Part shown: positions 34,705 through 43,080 of the stretch, in pieces
How the letters are laid out: each line of letters begins with the position of its first letter
How positions within the stretch are numbered: position 1 is the stretch's first letter
Assembly (NCBI RefSeq): GCF_014203835.1
Contig: NZ_JACHJW010000001.1
Span: 5,902,501-5,966,500, forward strand
Source of the DNA: Micromonospora polyrhachis
Lineage (GTDB): Bacteria; Actinomycetota; Actinomycetes; Mycobacteriales; Micromonosporaceae
Direction: 5' to 3'
DNA length: 64,000 nucleotides
Made by a program: the position numbers and the translations under genes
Notes under the pieces: model-generated
The model's database searches: none
What the model was told of the DNA's origin: nothing
What the model saw: the letters and a program-made list of their open reading frames with translations, nothing else

Positions 34705-35877
34705 GTGAAGAAGGTGAAGCGTGGGATCGCGGTAACGCTGGTGGGACTGCTGGCCGGGCTCGGTGCCTGCACCGAGGTGCCCCGTAGCTCGGTGAAGATC
34801 CCCGAACAGGTGCCGCCGCCCGTGCCGGCGAACGAGCTGATAGCTGGCATGCCGGCCTATCTGGGCGGCCCGAGCGTCTACGCCGCCGCCGGGCCGAACA
34901 TGCTCAGCGAGCAGGTACGGGAGGACAAGTCCCTGGTCTACGTGCCCAACACCAACAGCGACGACGTCTACGTCATCGATCCCGCCACGTACAAGGTGGT
35001 CGACAAGTTCCCCGGCGGGCCGGAGCCACAGCACATCGTCCCCTCGTACGACATGCGCACCCTCTACGTCGCCTCCAGTCGGATCCCCACCGGCGGCCTG
35101 ATCCCGATCGACCCGAGGACCGGCAAGCCCGGCGAGTTTCGGAACCTGGAGGACGTCTACAACCTCTACTTCACGCCGGACGGGCAGCAGGCGATCGTGG
35201 TCGCCGAGGCGTACAAGCGACTGGACTTCTACGACCTCAAGACGTGGCAGCGGACGAAGTCGCTGGAGTTCCCGGAGTGCGCCGGGATCAACCACATGGA
35301 CTACTCGGCCGACGGTCGGGTGATGTTGTTCAGCTGCGAGTTCGCCAACCGGATGCTGGTGCTCGACGGGACGACGCACGAGAAGATCCGGCACTTCGAC
35401 CTGCCCCAGGTGATGGACGGGATGCCGCAGGACACCCGGTTGACCCCGGATGGGCAGCGGTTCCTGGTGGCCGACATGAATGCCGACGGCGTGTACGTCT
35501 TCGACAGCACCGCCACCAGTCGGCTCGACTTCATCCCCACCGGCGAGGGGGCGCACGGCATCTACTTCAGCCGGGACGGTCGGGTCGCGTACGTGACCAA
35601 CCGGGGGGAGGGCAGTGTGACCGTACTCGATCTGGCCACGCTGAAGCCGACCGCGACCTGGCGGATTCCCGGCGGCGGCAGCCCGGACATGGGTGGGATC
35701 TCGGCGGACGGCAAGGTGCTCTGGCTCTCCGGTCGCCAACACAACGAGGTGTACGCGTTGAGCACCGACGACGGCAGACTGCTCGCCCGGATTCCGGTCG
35801 GCGACGGTCCGCACGGTCTGACCATCTGGCCGCAGCCGGGTCGCTACTCGCTGGGGCACACCGGCAACATCCGTTGA
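34705..35877 (+). CDS. YncE-like beta-propeller lipoprotein
   Basis: 390 residues. Signal sequence with lipobox LGAC (Cys22), then a seven-bladed-propeller repeat pattern: LVYVPNTNSDDVYVIDPATYKVVDKF, LYVASSRIPTGGLIPIDP, AIVVAEAYKRLDFYDLKT, RMLVLDGTTHEKIRHF, RFLVADMNADGVYVFDS, AYVTNRGEGSVTVLDLAT and LSGRQHNEVYALSTDDG (listed separately as blades). Probably an extracytoplasmic binding or scaffold protein; no catalytic residues stand out. GTG start 51 bp after the lipoprotein gene; likely last gene of the SARP-linked unit. Confidence 0.85.
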   Translation: MKKVKRGIAVTLVGLLAGLGACTEVPRSSVKIPEQVPPPVPANELIAGMPAYLGGPSVYAAAGPNMLSEQVREDKSLVYVPNTNSDDVYVIDPATYKVVDKFPGGPEPQHIVPSYDMRTLYVASSRIPTGGLIPIDPRTGKPGEFRNLEDVYNLYFTPDGQQAIVVAEAYKRLDFYDLKTWQRTKSLEFPECAGINHMDYSADGRVMLFSCEFANRMLVLDGTTHEKIRHFDLPQVMDGMPQDTRLTPDGQRFLVADMNADGVYVFDSTATSRLDFIPTGEGAHGIYFSRDGRVAYVTNRGEGSVTVLDLATLKPTATWRIPGGGSPDMGGISADGKVLWLSGRQHNEVYALSTDDGRLLARIPVGDGPHGLTIWPQPGRYSLGHTGNIR

Positions 35878-35907
35878 TCGATCCGGTGGGTGCGCTGGGT
35901 CACATGC

Positions 35908-35933
35908 GAAACGAGACGGTTCCGTATCGGTTC
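35908..35933. promoter_or_regulatory. 26-bp imperfect palindrome, candidate TetR operator for the MFS gene
   Basis: Left half GAAACGAGACGGT and right half TCCGTATCGGTTC pair at 10 of 13 positions. It lies 85 bp before the MFS start, in the promoter region, and a TetR gene is second in the operon, so autoregulation of the pair is the simplest reading. Confidence 0.55.
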
Positions 35934-36017
35934 TTCGTCTTGTAGCGTCCTTCCCCGTTACGAAACTGCTCCGTGTCGTATTTCGGCGCGGGCGTACCGG
36001 GGGAGAGCAGCGGACCG

Positions 36018-37586
36018 ATGCAACTGCACGAGAACACCGGACACCCGAGGCGGTGGAGCATCCTCGGGGTGCTCGTCTTCAGCCTCCTGGTCGTGGTGCT
36101 GGACAACACCATCCTCAACGTCGCGCTGCGCGTCCTGGCCGACCCGGTGCACGGCCTGGGCGCCACCCAGGGTGAGCTGGAATGGTCGATCAACTCCTAC
36201 ACGCTCGTCTTCGCCGGCCTGCTCTTCACCTTCGGGATCCTCGGCGACCGGTACGGGCGCAAGCGCTTCCTCCTGATCGGACTGGCCGTCTTCGGCCTGG
36301 CGTCGCTGCTGTCCGCGTACTCCCAGGAGCCCGGCCACCTGATCGCCGCGCGAGCGCTGATGGGGTTGGGTGGCGCGGCCATCATGCCGGTCACCCTCTC
36401 GATCATCTCCAACGTCTTCGACCCCCGGGAACGGGCCCGAGCCATCGGCATCTGGTCCGGTGCGGTCGGCCTCGCCGTCGCCATCGGCCCGATCCTCGGC
36501 GGGCTGCTGCTGGAACACTTCTGGTGGGGCTCGGTCTTCCTGATCAACGTGCCGGTGGTGCTGGCCGGACTGGTGGCGGTGGCGCTGCTGGTGCCCGAGT
36601 CGCGTAACCCGCAGCCGGGCCGGATCGACGTCGTCGGCGTACTGCTTTCCGTGGTCGGGTTGGTCGCCCTGTCGTACGGCATCATCAACGGTGGCGAGCA
36701 CGGCTTCGACCGGCCGGGGGTCTGGGCCGCGATCGTCGGTGGCCTGGTCGTGCTGACCGCGTTCGTCGCCTACGAGCGGCGTATCGAGTACCCCTCACTG
36801 GACGTCCGGCTGTTCCGGCTGCCCCGCTTCGCGGCTCCGATCGCGGTGGTGGGGCTGGTCTTCTTCGCCTCCATGGGCATGATGTTCTTCGGCGCCTTCT
36901 ACCTGCAACTGGTACGCGGTTACACACCGCTGGAGACCGGGCTGCTGTTCCTGCCGTTCGCCAGCGCCCAGCTCGTGTTCGCCCCGACCAGTGCCACCCT
37001 GGTCAGGCGCTACGGTGCCCGAGTGGTCTCCACCATCGGGCTGGTGCTGGTGACACTCACCCTCGGTGCGTTCACGGTCATCGAAGCGGACACCTCGGTG
37101 TGGATCGTCGGCACGGTCTTCTTCTTCCAGGGGGCCGGCATGGCCAGCATCATGCCGCCGGCCATGGAATCGATCATGTCGTCACTGCCCCGGGAACGGG
37201 CCGGCGTCGGCTCGGCGGTCAGCAACACGGTCCGCCAGGTCGGTGGGGCCCTCGGGGTGGCGATTCTCGGTTCGGTGCTCGCCGCGATCTACCGCACCGA
37301 GATCGAGCCGGCCACCTCGGCGTTGCCCGACGCGGCCCGGGCGGCGGCCAACGAGTCGATCGCCGGGGCGTACGGGGTGGCGGGGCAGCTCGGCCCCGAC
37401 GGTGGCAACGTGATCACCGCCGCCAACGACGCGTTCATCTCCGCCATGCACGTCGCCTCCGGGGTGGCCGCGATCATCGCTGCCCTCGGCATCCTGGTGG
37501 TGCTGCGCTGGATGCCCGGCCGACACGTACAGCAACAGGTCACGCCAGCACCGACCAGCGAACCAGAGTTGGTCCCGGTGTCGTAG
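36018..37586 (+). CDS. MFS transporter, DHA2 (14-TM drug:H+ antiporter-2) family
   Basis: 522 residues with 14 predicted helices. TM1 LVVVLDNTILNVALRVL contains the DHA2 motif D1 (LDxTIVNVALP-like); motif A occurs as GILGDRYGRKRFLL; motif C-like GLAVAIGPILGG follows in TM5. Expected to export a drug-like compound or lipid using the proton gradient. ATG 36018 has GGGGAGAG about 10 nt upstream; GTG 35973 is an alternative. 10 bp before the TetR gene and behind a palindrome. Confidence 0.92.
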   Translation: MQLHENTGHPRRWSILGVLVFSLLVVVLDNTILNVALRVLADPVHGLGATQGELEWSINSYTLVFAGLLFTFGILGDRYGRKRFLLIGLAVFGLASLLSAYSQEPGHLIAARALMGLGGAAIMPVTLSIISNVFDPRERARAIGIWSGAVGLAVAIGPILGGLLLEHFWWGSVFLINVPVVLAGLVAVALLVPESRNPQPGRIDVVGVLLSVVGLVALSYGIINGGEHGFDRPGVWAAIVGGLVVLTAFVAYERRIEYPSLDVRLFRLPRFAAPIAVVGLVFFASMGMMFFGAFYLQLVRGYTPLETGLLFLPFASAQLVFAPTSATLVRRYGARVVSTIGLVLVTLTLGAFTVIEADTSVWIVGTVFFFQGAGMASIMPPAMESIMSSLPRERAGVGSAVSNTVRQVGGALGVAILGSVLAAIYRTEIEPATSALPDAARAAANESIAGAYGVAGQLGPDGGNVITAANDAFISAMHVASGVAAIIAALGILVVLRWMPGRHVQQQVTPAPTSEPELVPVS

Positions 37587-37596
37587 GTCGGGGACA

Positions 37597-38205
37597 ATGC
37601 CTGACATGACGACTGACGCGGGTGTTCCGAGGTCCCCCGGGCGACCTCGGAGCACCCGCGCGGACGAGGCGATCGTCGACGCCGCACTGGACCTGCTCGC
37701 CGAGGGCAACACCGTCGACGCGCTCGCCATCGAGGCGATCGCCACCCGGGCCGGGGTGGGTAAGGCGACCATCTACCGGCGCTGGCCGAACAAGGTGGCG
37801 TTGCTGCGTGACGCGCTGGCCACCCTCAAGGGACCGCCGCCGGTCCCCGCCGGCCACTCGATCCGCGACGACCTGGTCACCCTGCTCGGCCCGGTCGGCT
37901 CCCACGAAGACCCGCGCGCCACCCGAATCATGCCGTGCCTGGTGCCCGAGATCCACCGCAGCTCGGAGCACTACCGGATCTACCAGGAGATGCTCGAACC
38001 GCGTCGGCAGTTGATGCGCGACGTCCTGCGCCGGGGGATGGCCTCCGGCGAGCTGCGCGCAGACCTCGACATCGAGTTGACCATGTCACTGCTGACCGGT
38101 CCCGTGCTGTTGCAGCGGTTGCTGCACTGGCATCGGATCGACGAACACGATCTGCCCGAGCGGGTGGTCGACGCCATCCTCGCCGGCATCGCCATCCGAC
38201 CCTGA
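37597..38205 (+). CDS. TetR/AcrR-family repressor of the MFS gene (inferred)
   Basis: 202 residues. N-terminal helix-turn-helix IEAIATRAGVGKATIYRRWPNKVALLRDAL preceded by RGR-like basic arm PGRPRSTRADEAIVDAAL; the C-terminal ligand domain is of the TetR_C type with HRSSEHYRIYQEMLEPRR and LLTGPVLLQRLLHW. Same strand and 10 bp after the exporter gene, hence probably its local ligand-responsive repressor. Two ATGs (37597, 37606) are possible. Confidence 0.92.
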   Translation: MPDMTTDAGVPRSPGRPRSTRADEAIVDAALDLLAEGNTVDALAIEAIATRAGVGKATIYRRWPNKVALLRDALATLKGPPPVPAGHSIRDDLVTLLGPVGSHEDPRATRIMPCLVPEIHRSSEHYRIYQEMLEPRRQLMRDVLRRGMASGELRADLDIELTMSLLTGPVLLQRLLHWHRIDEHDLPERVVDAILAGIAIRP

Positions 38206-38269
38206 TCCGCCATCCCGGAACAGCCGCCCGTCCGGTGTGTCCCCGTGCGCCGGTGTCACCCCCGGCCAG

Positions 38270-38292
38270 TAGGGTGTCGAACACACGTACGT
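38270..38292 (+). promoter_or_regulatory. ruvCAB promoter with LexA/SOS box
   Basis: TCGAACACACGTACGT (38277-38292) matches the actinobacterial SOS consensus TCGAAC-N4-GTTCGA at 10 of 12 fixed positions. It abuts a -10-like TAGGGT (38270-38275), placing LexA over the start region. It is 48 bp before the ruvC TTG. Confidence 0.7.
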
Positions 38293-38339
38293 GCGGCCGG
38301 ATCCGAGGGTGGGCCGGTGGACCGGGGGAGGGGACCGCA

Positions 38340-38867
38340 TTGCGGGTGCTGGGCATCGACCCGGGGTTGACCCGGTGCGGCGTCGGTGTGGTCGAGGGAC
38401 TGCCCGGTCGGCCGTGCACCATGGTCGCCTACCACGTTGTGCAGACCGATCCGGGCGAGGAGCTGCCGCTGCGCCTGCTGCGACTGGACCAGGAGCTGAC
38501 CCGGCTGGTGGCCGAGCACGAGCCGGCCAGTGTGGCCGTCGAACGGGTGTTCAGCCAGCACAACGTTCGTACCGTGATGGGCACCGCGCAGGCCAGCGCG
38601 ATCGCCGTACTGGCCGGGGCCCGGGTGGGGTTGCCGGTGCAGACCTATACGCCCAGCGAGGTGAAGGCGGCGATCACCGGCTCGGGTCAGGCCGACAAGG
38701 CCCAGATGACCAGCATGGTCACCCGACTGCTGCGGCTGGACGCCCCGCCGAGGCCCGCCGACGCCGCCGACGCGCTGGCGCTGGCCATCTGTCACATCTG
38801 GCGTGGCGGAACCCGGTCCAAACTGGCCGCGGCAGCCGACCGGGTCCGACAAGGAGGAACGAGATGA
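38340..38867 (+). CDS. ruvC: Crossover junction endodeoxyribonuclease RuvC
   Basis: 175 residues. RNase H-fold resolvase with catalytic acids in VLGIDPGLTRCG (Asp7), VAVERVFSQHNVRT (Glu) and the C-terminal DAADALALA pair of Asp. Cuts Holliday junctions made and moved by RuvAB. TTG 38340 is chosen because GGGGGAGGGG lies 5-6 nt upstream; GTG 38346 is the alternative. First gene of ruvCAB, with ATGA overlaps between all three. Confidence 0.96.
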   Translation: MRVLGIDPGLTRCGVGVVEGLPGRPCTMVAYHVVQTDPGEELPLRLLRLDQELTRLVAEHEPASVAVERVFSQHNVRTVMGTAQASAIAVLAGARVGLPVQTYTPSEVKAAITGSGQADKAQMTSMVTRLLRLDAPPRPADAADALALAICHIWRGGTRSKLAAAADRVRQGGTR

Positions 38868-39466
38868 TCGCCAGCGTGCGCGGGGTCGTCGCCGCGGTCT
38901 CGCCCGCCGGGGCGGTGATCGAGGTCGGCGGGGTCGGTCTGGCCGTGCAGTGTGCGCCGGGCACCGTGGCCAACCTGCGGGTGGGCGAGCCGGCCCGGCT
39001 CGCGACCAGCCTCGTCGTACGCGAGGACTCCCTCACCCTCTACGGCTTCGCCGACGACGACGAGAAGCACCTCTTCGAACTGCTCCAGACCGCCAGCGGG
39101 GTCGGCCCCCGGCTGGCGCAGGCGGTGCTCGCGGTGCACACCCCCGACGCCGTACGCAAGGCCATCGCCAACGGTGACACCGCCGCCCTGACCCGGGTGC
39201 CCGGGGTCGGCAAGAAGGGTGCCGAGCGGTTGGTGCTGGAACTGCGGGACAAGATCGGCCCGGTCCCGGTGGGTGCGGACGGCGCGGCCGGGGTCACCGC
39301 CGGGGCGTGGCCGGAGCAGGTGCGCCAGGCGTTGACCGGGCTGGGTTGGACGGCAGGGCAGGCCGACCAGGCGGTGGCCGCCGTGGCGGAGAGCCTCGAC
39401 GGGCCGGTCCCGCCGGTCCCGGTCCTGCTCAAGCAGGCGATCCGGCTGCTCGGTAGGACCCGATGA
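38864..39466 (+). CDS. ruvA: Holliday junction DNA helicase subunit RuvA
   Basis: 200 residues. N-terminal OB fold ([26 protein letters not shown]), tandem helix-hairpin-helix motifs ([36 protein letters not shown]) for junction binding, a flexible linker, and a C-terminal three-helix domain contacting RuvB. AAGGAGG ribosome site; starts 4 bp inside ruvC. Confidence 0.97.
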   Translation: MIASVRGVVAAVSPAGAVIEVGGVGLAVQCAPGTVANLRVGEPARLATSLVVREDSLTLYGFADDDEKHLFELLQTASGVGPRLAQAVLAVHTPDAVRKAIANGDTAALTRVPGVGKKGAERLVLELRDKIGPVPVGADGAAGVTAGAWPEQVRQALTGLGWTAGQADQAVAAVAESLDGPVPPVPVLLKQAIRLLGRTR

Positions 39467-40533
39467 CCGCCGAGCCCGAGGGCCTGGTCTCGGCGTACGC
39501 CAGCGACGCCGAGCGCGATGCCGAGGCGACCGTACGCCCGAAGCGGCTGGCCGAGTTCATCGCCCAGCACCGGGTACGCGACCAGCTCGACCTGCTGCTG
39601 CGTGGCGCGATGAAGCGCGGTGCGCCGCCGGACCACATCCTGCTCAGCGGCCCACCTGGCCTCGGCAAGACGACCCTGGCCAACATCGTCGCCGCCGAAC
39701 TGGGGTCTGGCATCCGGACCACCAGCGGTCCGGTGATCGAGCGCTCCGGCGATCTCGCCGCGATCCTGACCAGCCTCGCCGAGGGCGACGTGCTCTTCAT
39801 CGACGAGATCCACCGCATCGCCAAGCCCGCCGAGGAGTTGCTCTACAGCGCGATGGAGGACTTCCGGGTCGACGTGGTGGTGGGCAAGGGCCCGGGGGCG
39901 ACCGCCATTCCGCTTGACGTCGAGCCGTTCACCCTGGTCGGCGCGACCACCCGGGCCGGGTTGCTGACCGGTCCGATGCGTGACCGGTTCGGCTTCGTGG
40001 CGCACCTCGACTTCTACGCCCCGGCCGAGTTGGAGGCGCTGCTGCAACGCTCGGCCCGGATCCTCGGCGTGCCGATCACCGACGACGGGGCGGCGGAGGT
40101 GGCCCGCCGGTCGCGGGGTACGCCCCGGATCGCCAACCGGCTGCTACGCCGGGTACGGGACTTCGCCGAGGTCCGCGCCGACGGGGTGGTGACCCTGGAG
40201 GTGGCACAGGCCGCGTTGCGCGTCTACGACGTGGACGACCTGGGCCTGGACCGGCTGGACCGGGCGGTGCTGACCGCGCTGGTCGACTCGTTCCGGGGCG
40301 GGCCTGTGGGGCTGTCCACCCTCGCGGTGGCGGTCGGGGAGCAGTCGGACACGGTCGAGGAGGTGTGCGAGCCGTTCCTGGTGCGGGCCGGTCTGCTGGC
40401 CCGTACGCCCCGAGGCCGGGTGGCGACCGAGGCGGCCTGGCGGCACCTGGGCAAGCCTGTCCCAAATGGTACATTTAGTGGCGGTGTCGCTCCGGCGCCC
40501 GATCTATTCTCTCGGGACCCTGATCGTCCGTGA
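39463..40533 (+). CDS. ruvB: Holliday junction DNA helicase subunit RuvB
   Basis: 356 residues. AAA+ motor: Walker [12 protein letters not shown], Walker B LFIDEIHR, sensor 1 LVGATTRAG, sensor 2 [19 protein letters not shown], and a winged-helix C-domain (YTGxGx-type region replaced by [17 protein letters not shown]). Drives branch migration with RuvA. The last 20 codons (from KPVPNGTF) are not conserved and contain a locally AT-rich 13-bp palindrome at 40464-40476. Confidence 0.97.
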   Translation: MTAEPEGLVSAYASDAERDAEATVRPKRLAEFIAQHRVRDQLDLLLRGAMKRGAPPDHILLSGPPGLGKTTLANIVAAELGSGIRTTSGPVIERSGDLAAILTSLAEGDVLFIDEIHRIAKPAEELLYSAMEDFRVDVVVGKGPGATAIPLDVEPFTLVGATTRAGLLTGPMRDRFGFVAHLDFYAPAELEALLQRSARILGVPITDDGAAEVARRSRGTPRIANRLLRRVRDFAEVRADGVVTLEVAQAALRVYDVDDLGLDRLDRAVLTALVDSFRGGPVGLSTLAVAVGEQSDTVEEVCEPFLVRAGLLARTPRGRVATEAAWRHLGKPVPNGTFSGGVAPAPDLFSRDPDRP

Positions 40534-40555
40534 TCCGTTCGTGATCCGTGCCACC

Positions 40556-40585
40556 TTCGGCGTTCCCAGCAACAGGGATTAGACT
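40556..40585 (+). promoter_or_regulatory. Possible yajC promoter
   Basis: TAGACT (40580-40585) is a good TANNNT -10; TTCGGC (40556-40561) is a weak -35 with an 18-nt spacer. Leader about 80 nt. Confidence 0.45.
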
Positions 40586-40671
40586 CGCCGCCGTCTGTAC
40601 AGGACGTGAGATCCTGCCTCCGCTCCGGTTCCCTTGGGCGCGGTCGGAGGCCAATGGGAAGGTCATTGACC

Positions 40672-41007
40672 GTGTTTTACGCAGCAGAGAACAGTGGTGG
40701 AGCCGGCAGCTTCATGCCGATCCTCATGATTGTTCTGCTTTTCGGCGTTATGTATTTCATGATGATCCGGCCGCAGCAGAAGCGGCGCCGCGAGGCGGAG
40801 CAGATGCAGTCCGGGATTGGCCCGGGCGACGAAGTGGTGACCATTGGTGGCCTCTACGGCACCGTTGCCGGCGTCGATGACGAGACGGTGCTGCTGGAGG
40901 TGGCGCCGGGGGTCCAGACGCGGTACGCCCGTCCCGCCGTCGCTCGTGTCGTGAACAAGGCGACCCCGGCCGAGACGGTCGTCGAAGAGGTGGAAGTAAA
41001 GGAGTGA
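40672..41007 (+). CDS. yajC: Preprotein translocase subunit YajC
   Basis: 111 residues. One N-terminal membrane helix (MPILMIVLLFGVMYFMMIRPQQKRR, listed with its PQQKRR boundary) followed by the conserved cytoplasmic stretch GIGPGDEVVTIGGLYGTVAGVDDETVLLEVAPG. Accessory part of the SecDF-YajC complex. GTG 40672 follows GGGAAGG at a 9-nt spacing; earlier starts add unconserved residues. Confidence 0.95.
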   Translation: MFYAAENSGGAGSFMPILMIVLLFGVMYFMMIRPQQKRRREAEQMQSGIGPGDEVVTIGGLYGTVAGVDDETVLLEVAPGVQTRYARPAVARVVNKATPAETVVEEVEVKE

Positions 41008-41171
41008 CCTGTCCTCGCCAAATCGGCCAGGATAGGTAATATATCGAAATATCTGAAAGCCGCGTCCGGCGTACCCCAGCGCCTGGCGCGGTACGAACGT
41101 CGCCGGGTATACCGGCGCCCCACTCGCCGCGGAGCATCAGCGGCCGAACCGCGCAGGGAGACAGGACAGCC
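41008..41171. other. yajC-secD gap with an AT-rich core and a hairpin
   Basis: TAATATATCGAAATAT (41037-41052) is strikingly AT-rich for this genome and could hold a secD promoter (-10 TAATAT 41037-41042, no clear -35). A hairpin follows: CGTACC (41070-41075) and GGTACG (41090-41095), with inner GCGCC/GGCGC pairing across a short bulge. Confidence 0.45.
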
Positions 41172-43079
41172 GTGGCACCACCTCAGGGACAGATGCGGCC
41201 CGGGCGGCAACTTGCCGTACTCGGGCTCATCTTTGCCGTCCTTTACCTCTTGGTCTTCTTCGCTGGCGCCAGCGGCGGTTGGAAGGAGCGCCTGGAGCCG
41301 AAACTCGGTCTGGACCTCATCGGTGGCACCCGGGTGACGCTGGAGGCGACCACCAGCGACGGCCAGCCCCCGTCCGAGGGCAACCTCGAAGAGGCCCGGC
41401 GGATCATCGAAGACCGGGTCAACGGTTACGGCGTGGCCGAGGCCGAGGTCGTGGTCGAGGGCAACCGGAACATCGTCATCTCGCTGCCCGGTGAGAACCG
41501 CGACCTGAAGGACGTCGGTGCCGCAGCCGAGCTGCGCTTCCGTAAGGTGCTGAAGGTTACCGACGGCGGCGGCGTCGCCGCCCCCGCGCCGGCTCCCTCG
41601 GGCAGCGCCACCCCGACCCCGGGTGCCTCGGGCAGCCCCGCCCCCGGCGCGTCCGGCACCCCCGCCCCCGGAGCCTCGGCCTCGGCCGGGGCCGGCGGCG
41701 GACAGGGCGGCATGGCCCCGAGCGCCACGCCCACCGCGGAAGCCAACGTCATCAGTGCTCCGGCTGCGACGCCGAGCGCCTCGGCTCCGGCTGACCCGGG
41801 TGCCGCCCAGAGCATCGAGCAGCAGCGGGCCGCCATCCAGCAGAAGGTCGGCGCGGCGGCCTGGCAGACGGCCAGCGCGCTGCAGGCCCCGGCGGACGTC
41901 ACCCAGGACCCGACGGTGGCCGAGAAGCTCAAGCCGTTCGGTGCGCTCTCCGGTCGCGAGGTCGGCGCGCTGACCCCGCAGATGCAGTTCAACATTCCCA
42001 CGATCACCTGCGCCCAGCTCGACGACCGGGCACCGGCCGCGATCCGGGACGAGAGCCAGCAGGCCGTGGCCTGTGAGGGGCCGGTCAAGTACTTCCTCGA
42101 CGTGGCCAAGGTGCTGGGCACCGACGTCAGCGACGCCAACGGAGTGCTCGACCAGACCACCAGCCAGTGGGTGGTCAGCCTCGACTTCACCGGCGAGGGC
42201 CAGAAGAAGTGGACCAACCTGACCCGGGAGGCGTTCAACAACGAGGGACAGGCGTGTGACGCCGGTGCACTGGGGGACAGCGGCAAGTGCCGGGTGGCGG
42301 TCGTACTCGACAAGAAGGTGATCTCCGCTCCCGAGATCCAGGGCGTGCTGACCGGTAACTCGCAGATCACCGGCAGCTTCACCAACCAGAGCGCCAACGA
42401 ACTCGCCGGCCAGCTACGCTACGGCGCGCTGCCGGTCACCTTCGAGCAGTCGGAGGCGCAGACCGTCACCGCGACGCTGGGCGCCAGCTACCTGCGGGCG
42501 GGTCTGCTGGCCGCCGGTATCGGCATGCTGCTGGTCGCCATCTACGCGTTCTTCTACTACCGCCTGCTGGGCACGGTCATCTTCCTGAGCCTGATCATGT
42601 CGGCGCTGCTGGTCTTCGGCGCGCTGGTGGTGCTCGGCCGGCAGATCGGCTTCACGCTGACCCTCGCCGGTATCGCCGGGTTCATCGTCTCGCTCGGTGT
42701 GGCGGCCGACTCCTTCGTCATCTACTTCGAGCGGCTCAAGGACGAGATCCGGGAAGGGCGCAGCCCGCGTAGCGCGGTACCCCGCGCCTGGACCCGAGCC
42801 CGCCGTACGATCATCTCGGCCAACACCATCACGATCATGGCGGCCGTCGTGCTCTACATCGTCTCGGTCGGCACGGTGAAGGGCTTCGCCTTCGCGCTGG
42901 GTCTGGCCACGGTGCTCGACCTGGTGGTGGTCTTCCTCTTCCGGCATCCGATCATGACGATGTTCGCGCGGACCAGCGCCTTCCTGTCGCCACGGGTCAG
43001 CGGTCTCGGCCGGGTGCTCCAGTCAAGCGACCAGGCTGAGCCGGTCAACCCCCGCAACCCGCGCGCCAAGGAGGCCTGA
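41172..43079 (+). CDS. secD: Protein translocase subunit SecD
   Basis: 635 residues. TM1 (LAVLGLIFAVLYLLVFFAGA), then GLDLIGGTRVTLEA, the P1 periplasmic domain, and five C-terminal helices with the RND-type segments IAGFIVSLGVAADSFVIYFERLKDEIREGRS (split signature GVAADS and FERLKDE). Uses the proton gradient to pull exported proteins outward. Residues about 135-205 are an Ala/Pro/Gly/Ser-rich insert in P1, partly encoded by 24-bp repeats. GTG start; secF begins 1 bp after its stop. Confidence 0.96.
   Translation: MAPPQGQMRPGRQLAVLGLIFAVLYLLVFFAGASGGWKERLEPKLGLDLIGGTRVTLEATTSDGQPPSEGNLEEARRIIEDRVNGYGVAEAEVVVEGNRNIVISLPGENRDLKDVGAAAELRFRKVLKVTDGGGVAAPAPAPSGSATPTPGASGSPAPGASGTPAPGASASAGAGGGQGGMAPSATPTAEANVISAPAATPSASAPADPGAAQSIEQQRAAIQQKVGAAAWQTASALQAPADVTQDPTVAEKLKPFGALSGREVGALTPQMQFNIPTITCAQLDDRAPAAIRDESQQAVACEGPVKYFLDVAKVLGTDVSDANGVLDQTTSQWVVSLDFTGEGQKKWTNLTREAFNNEGQACDAGALGDSGKCRVAVVLDKKVISAPEIQGVLTGNSQITGSFTNQSANELAGQLRYGALPVTFEQSEAQTVTATLGASYLRAGLLAAGIGMLLVAIYAFFYYRLLGTVIFLSLIMSALLVFGALVVLGRQIGFTLTLAGIAGFIVSLGVAADSFVIYFERLKDEIREGRSPRSAVPRAWTRARRTIISANTITIMAAVVLYIVSVGTVKGFAFALGLATVLDLVVVFLFRHPIMTMFARTSAFLSPRVSGLGRVLQSSDQAEPVNPRNPRAKEA
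41622..41678 (+). repeat. 24-bp in-frame coding repeat in secD
   Basis: Two near-identical 24-bp units encode GASGSPAP and GASGTPAP, followed by GAS, inside the low-complexity periplasmic insert. Confidence 0.8.
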
Positions 43080-43080
43080 C

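Noticed and set aside
40464-40476. AAATG-gta-CATTT palindrome
   Set aside because: Falls within the ruvB coding end; short and not supported as a site, although the local AT content is odd.
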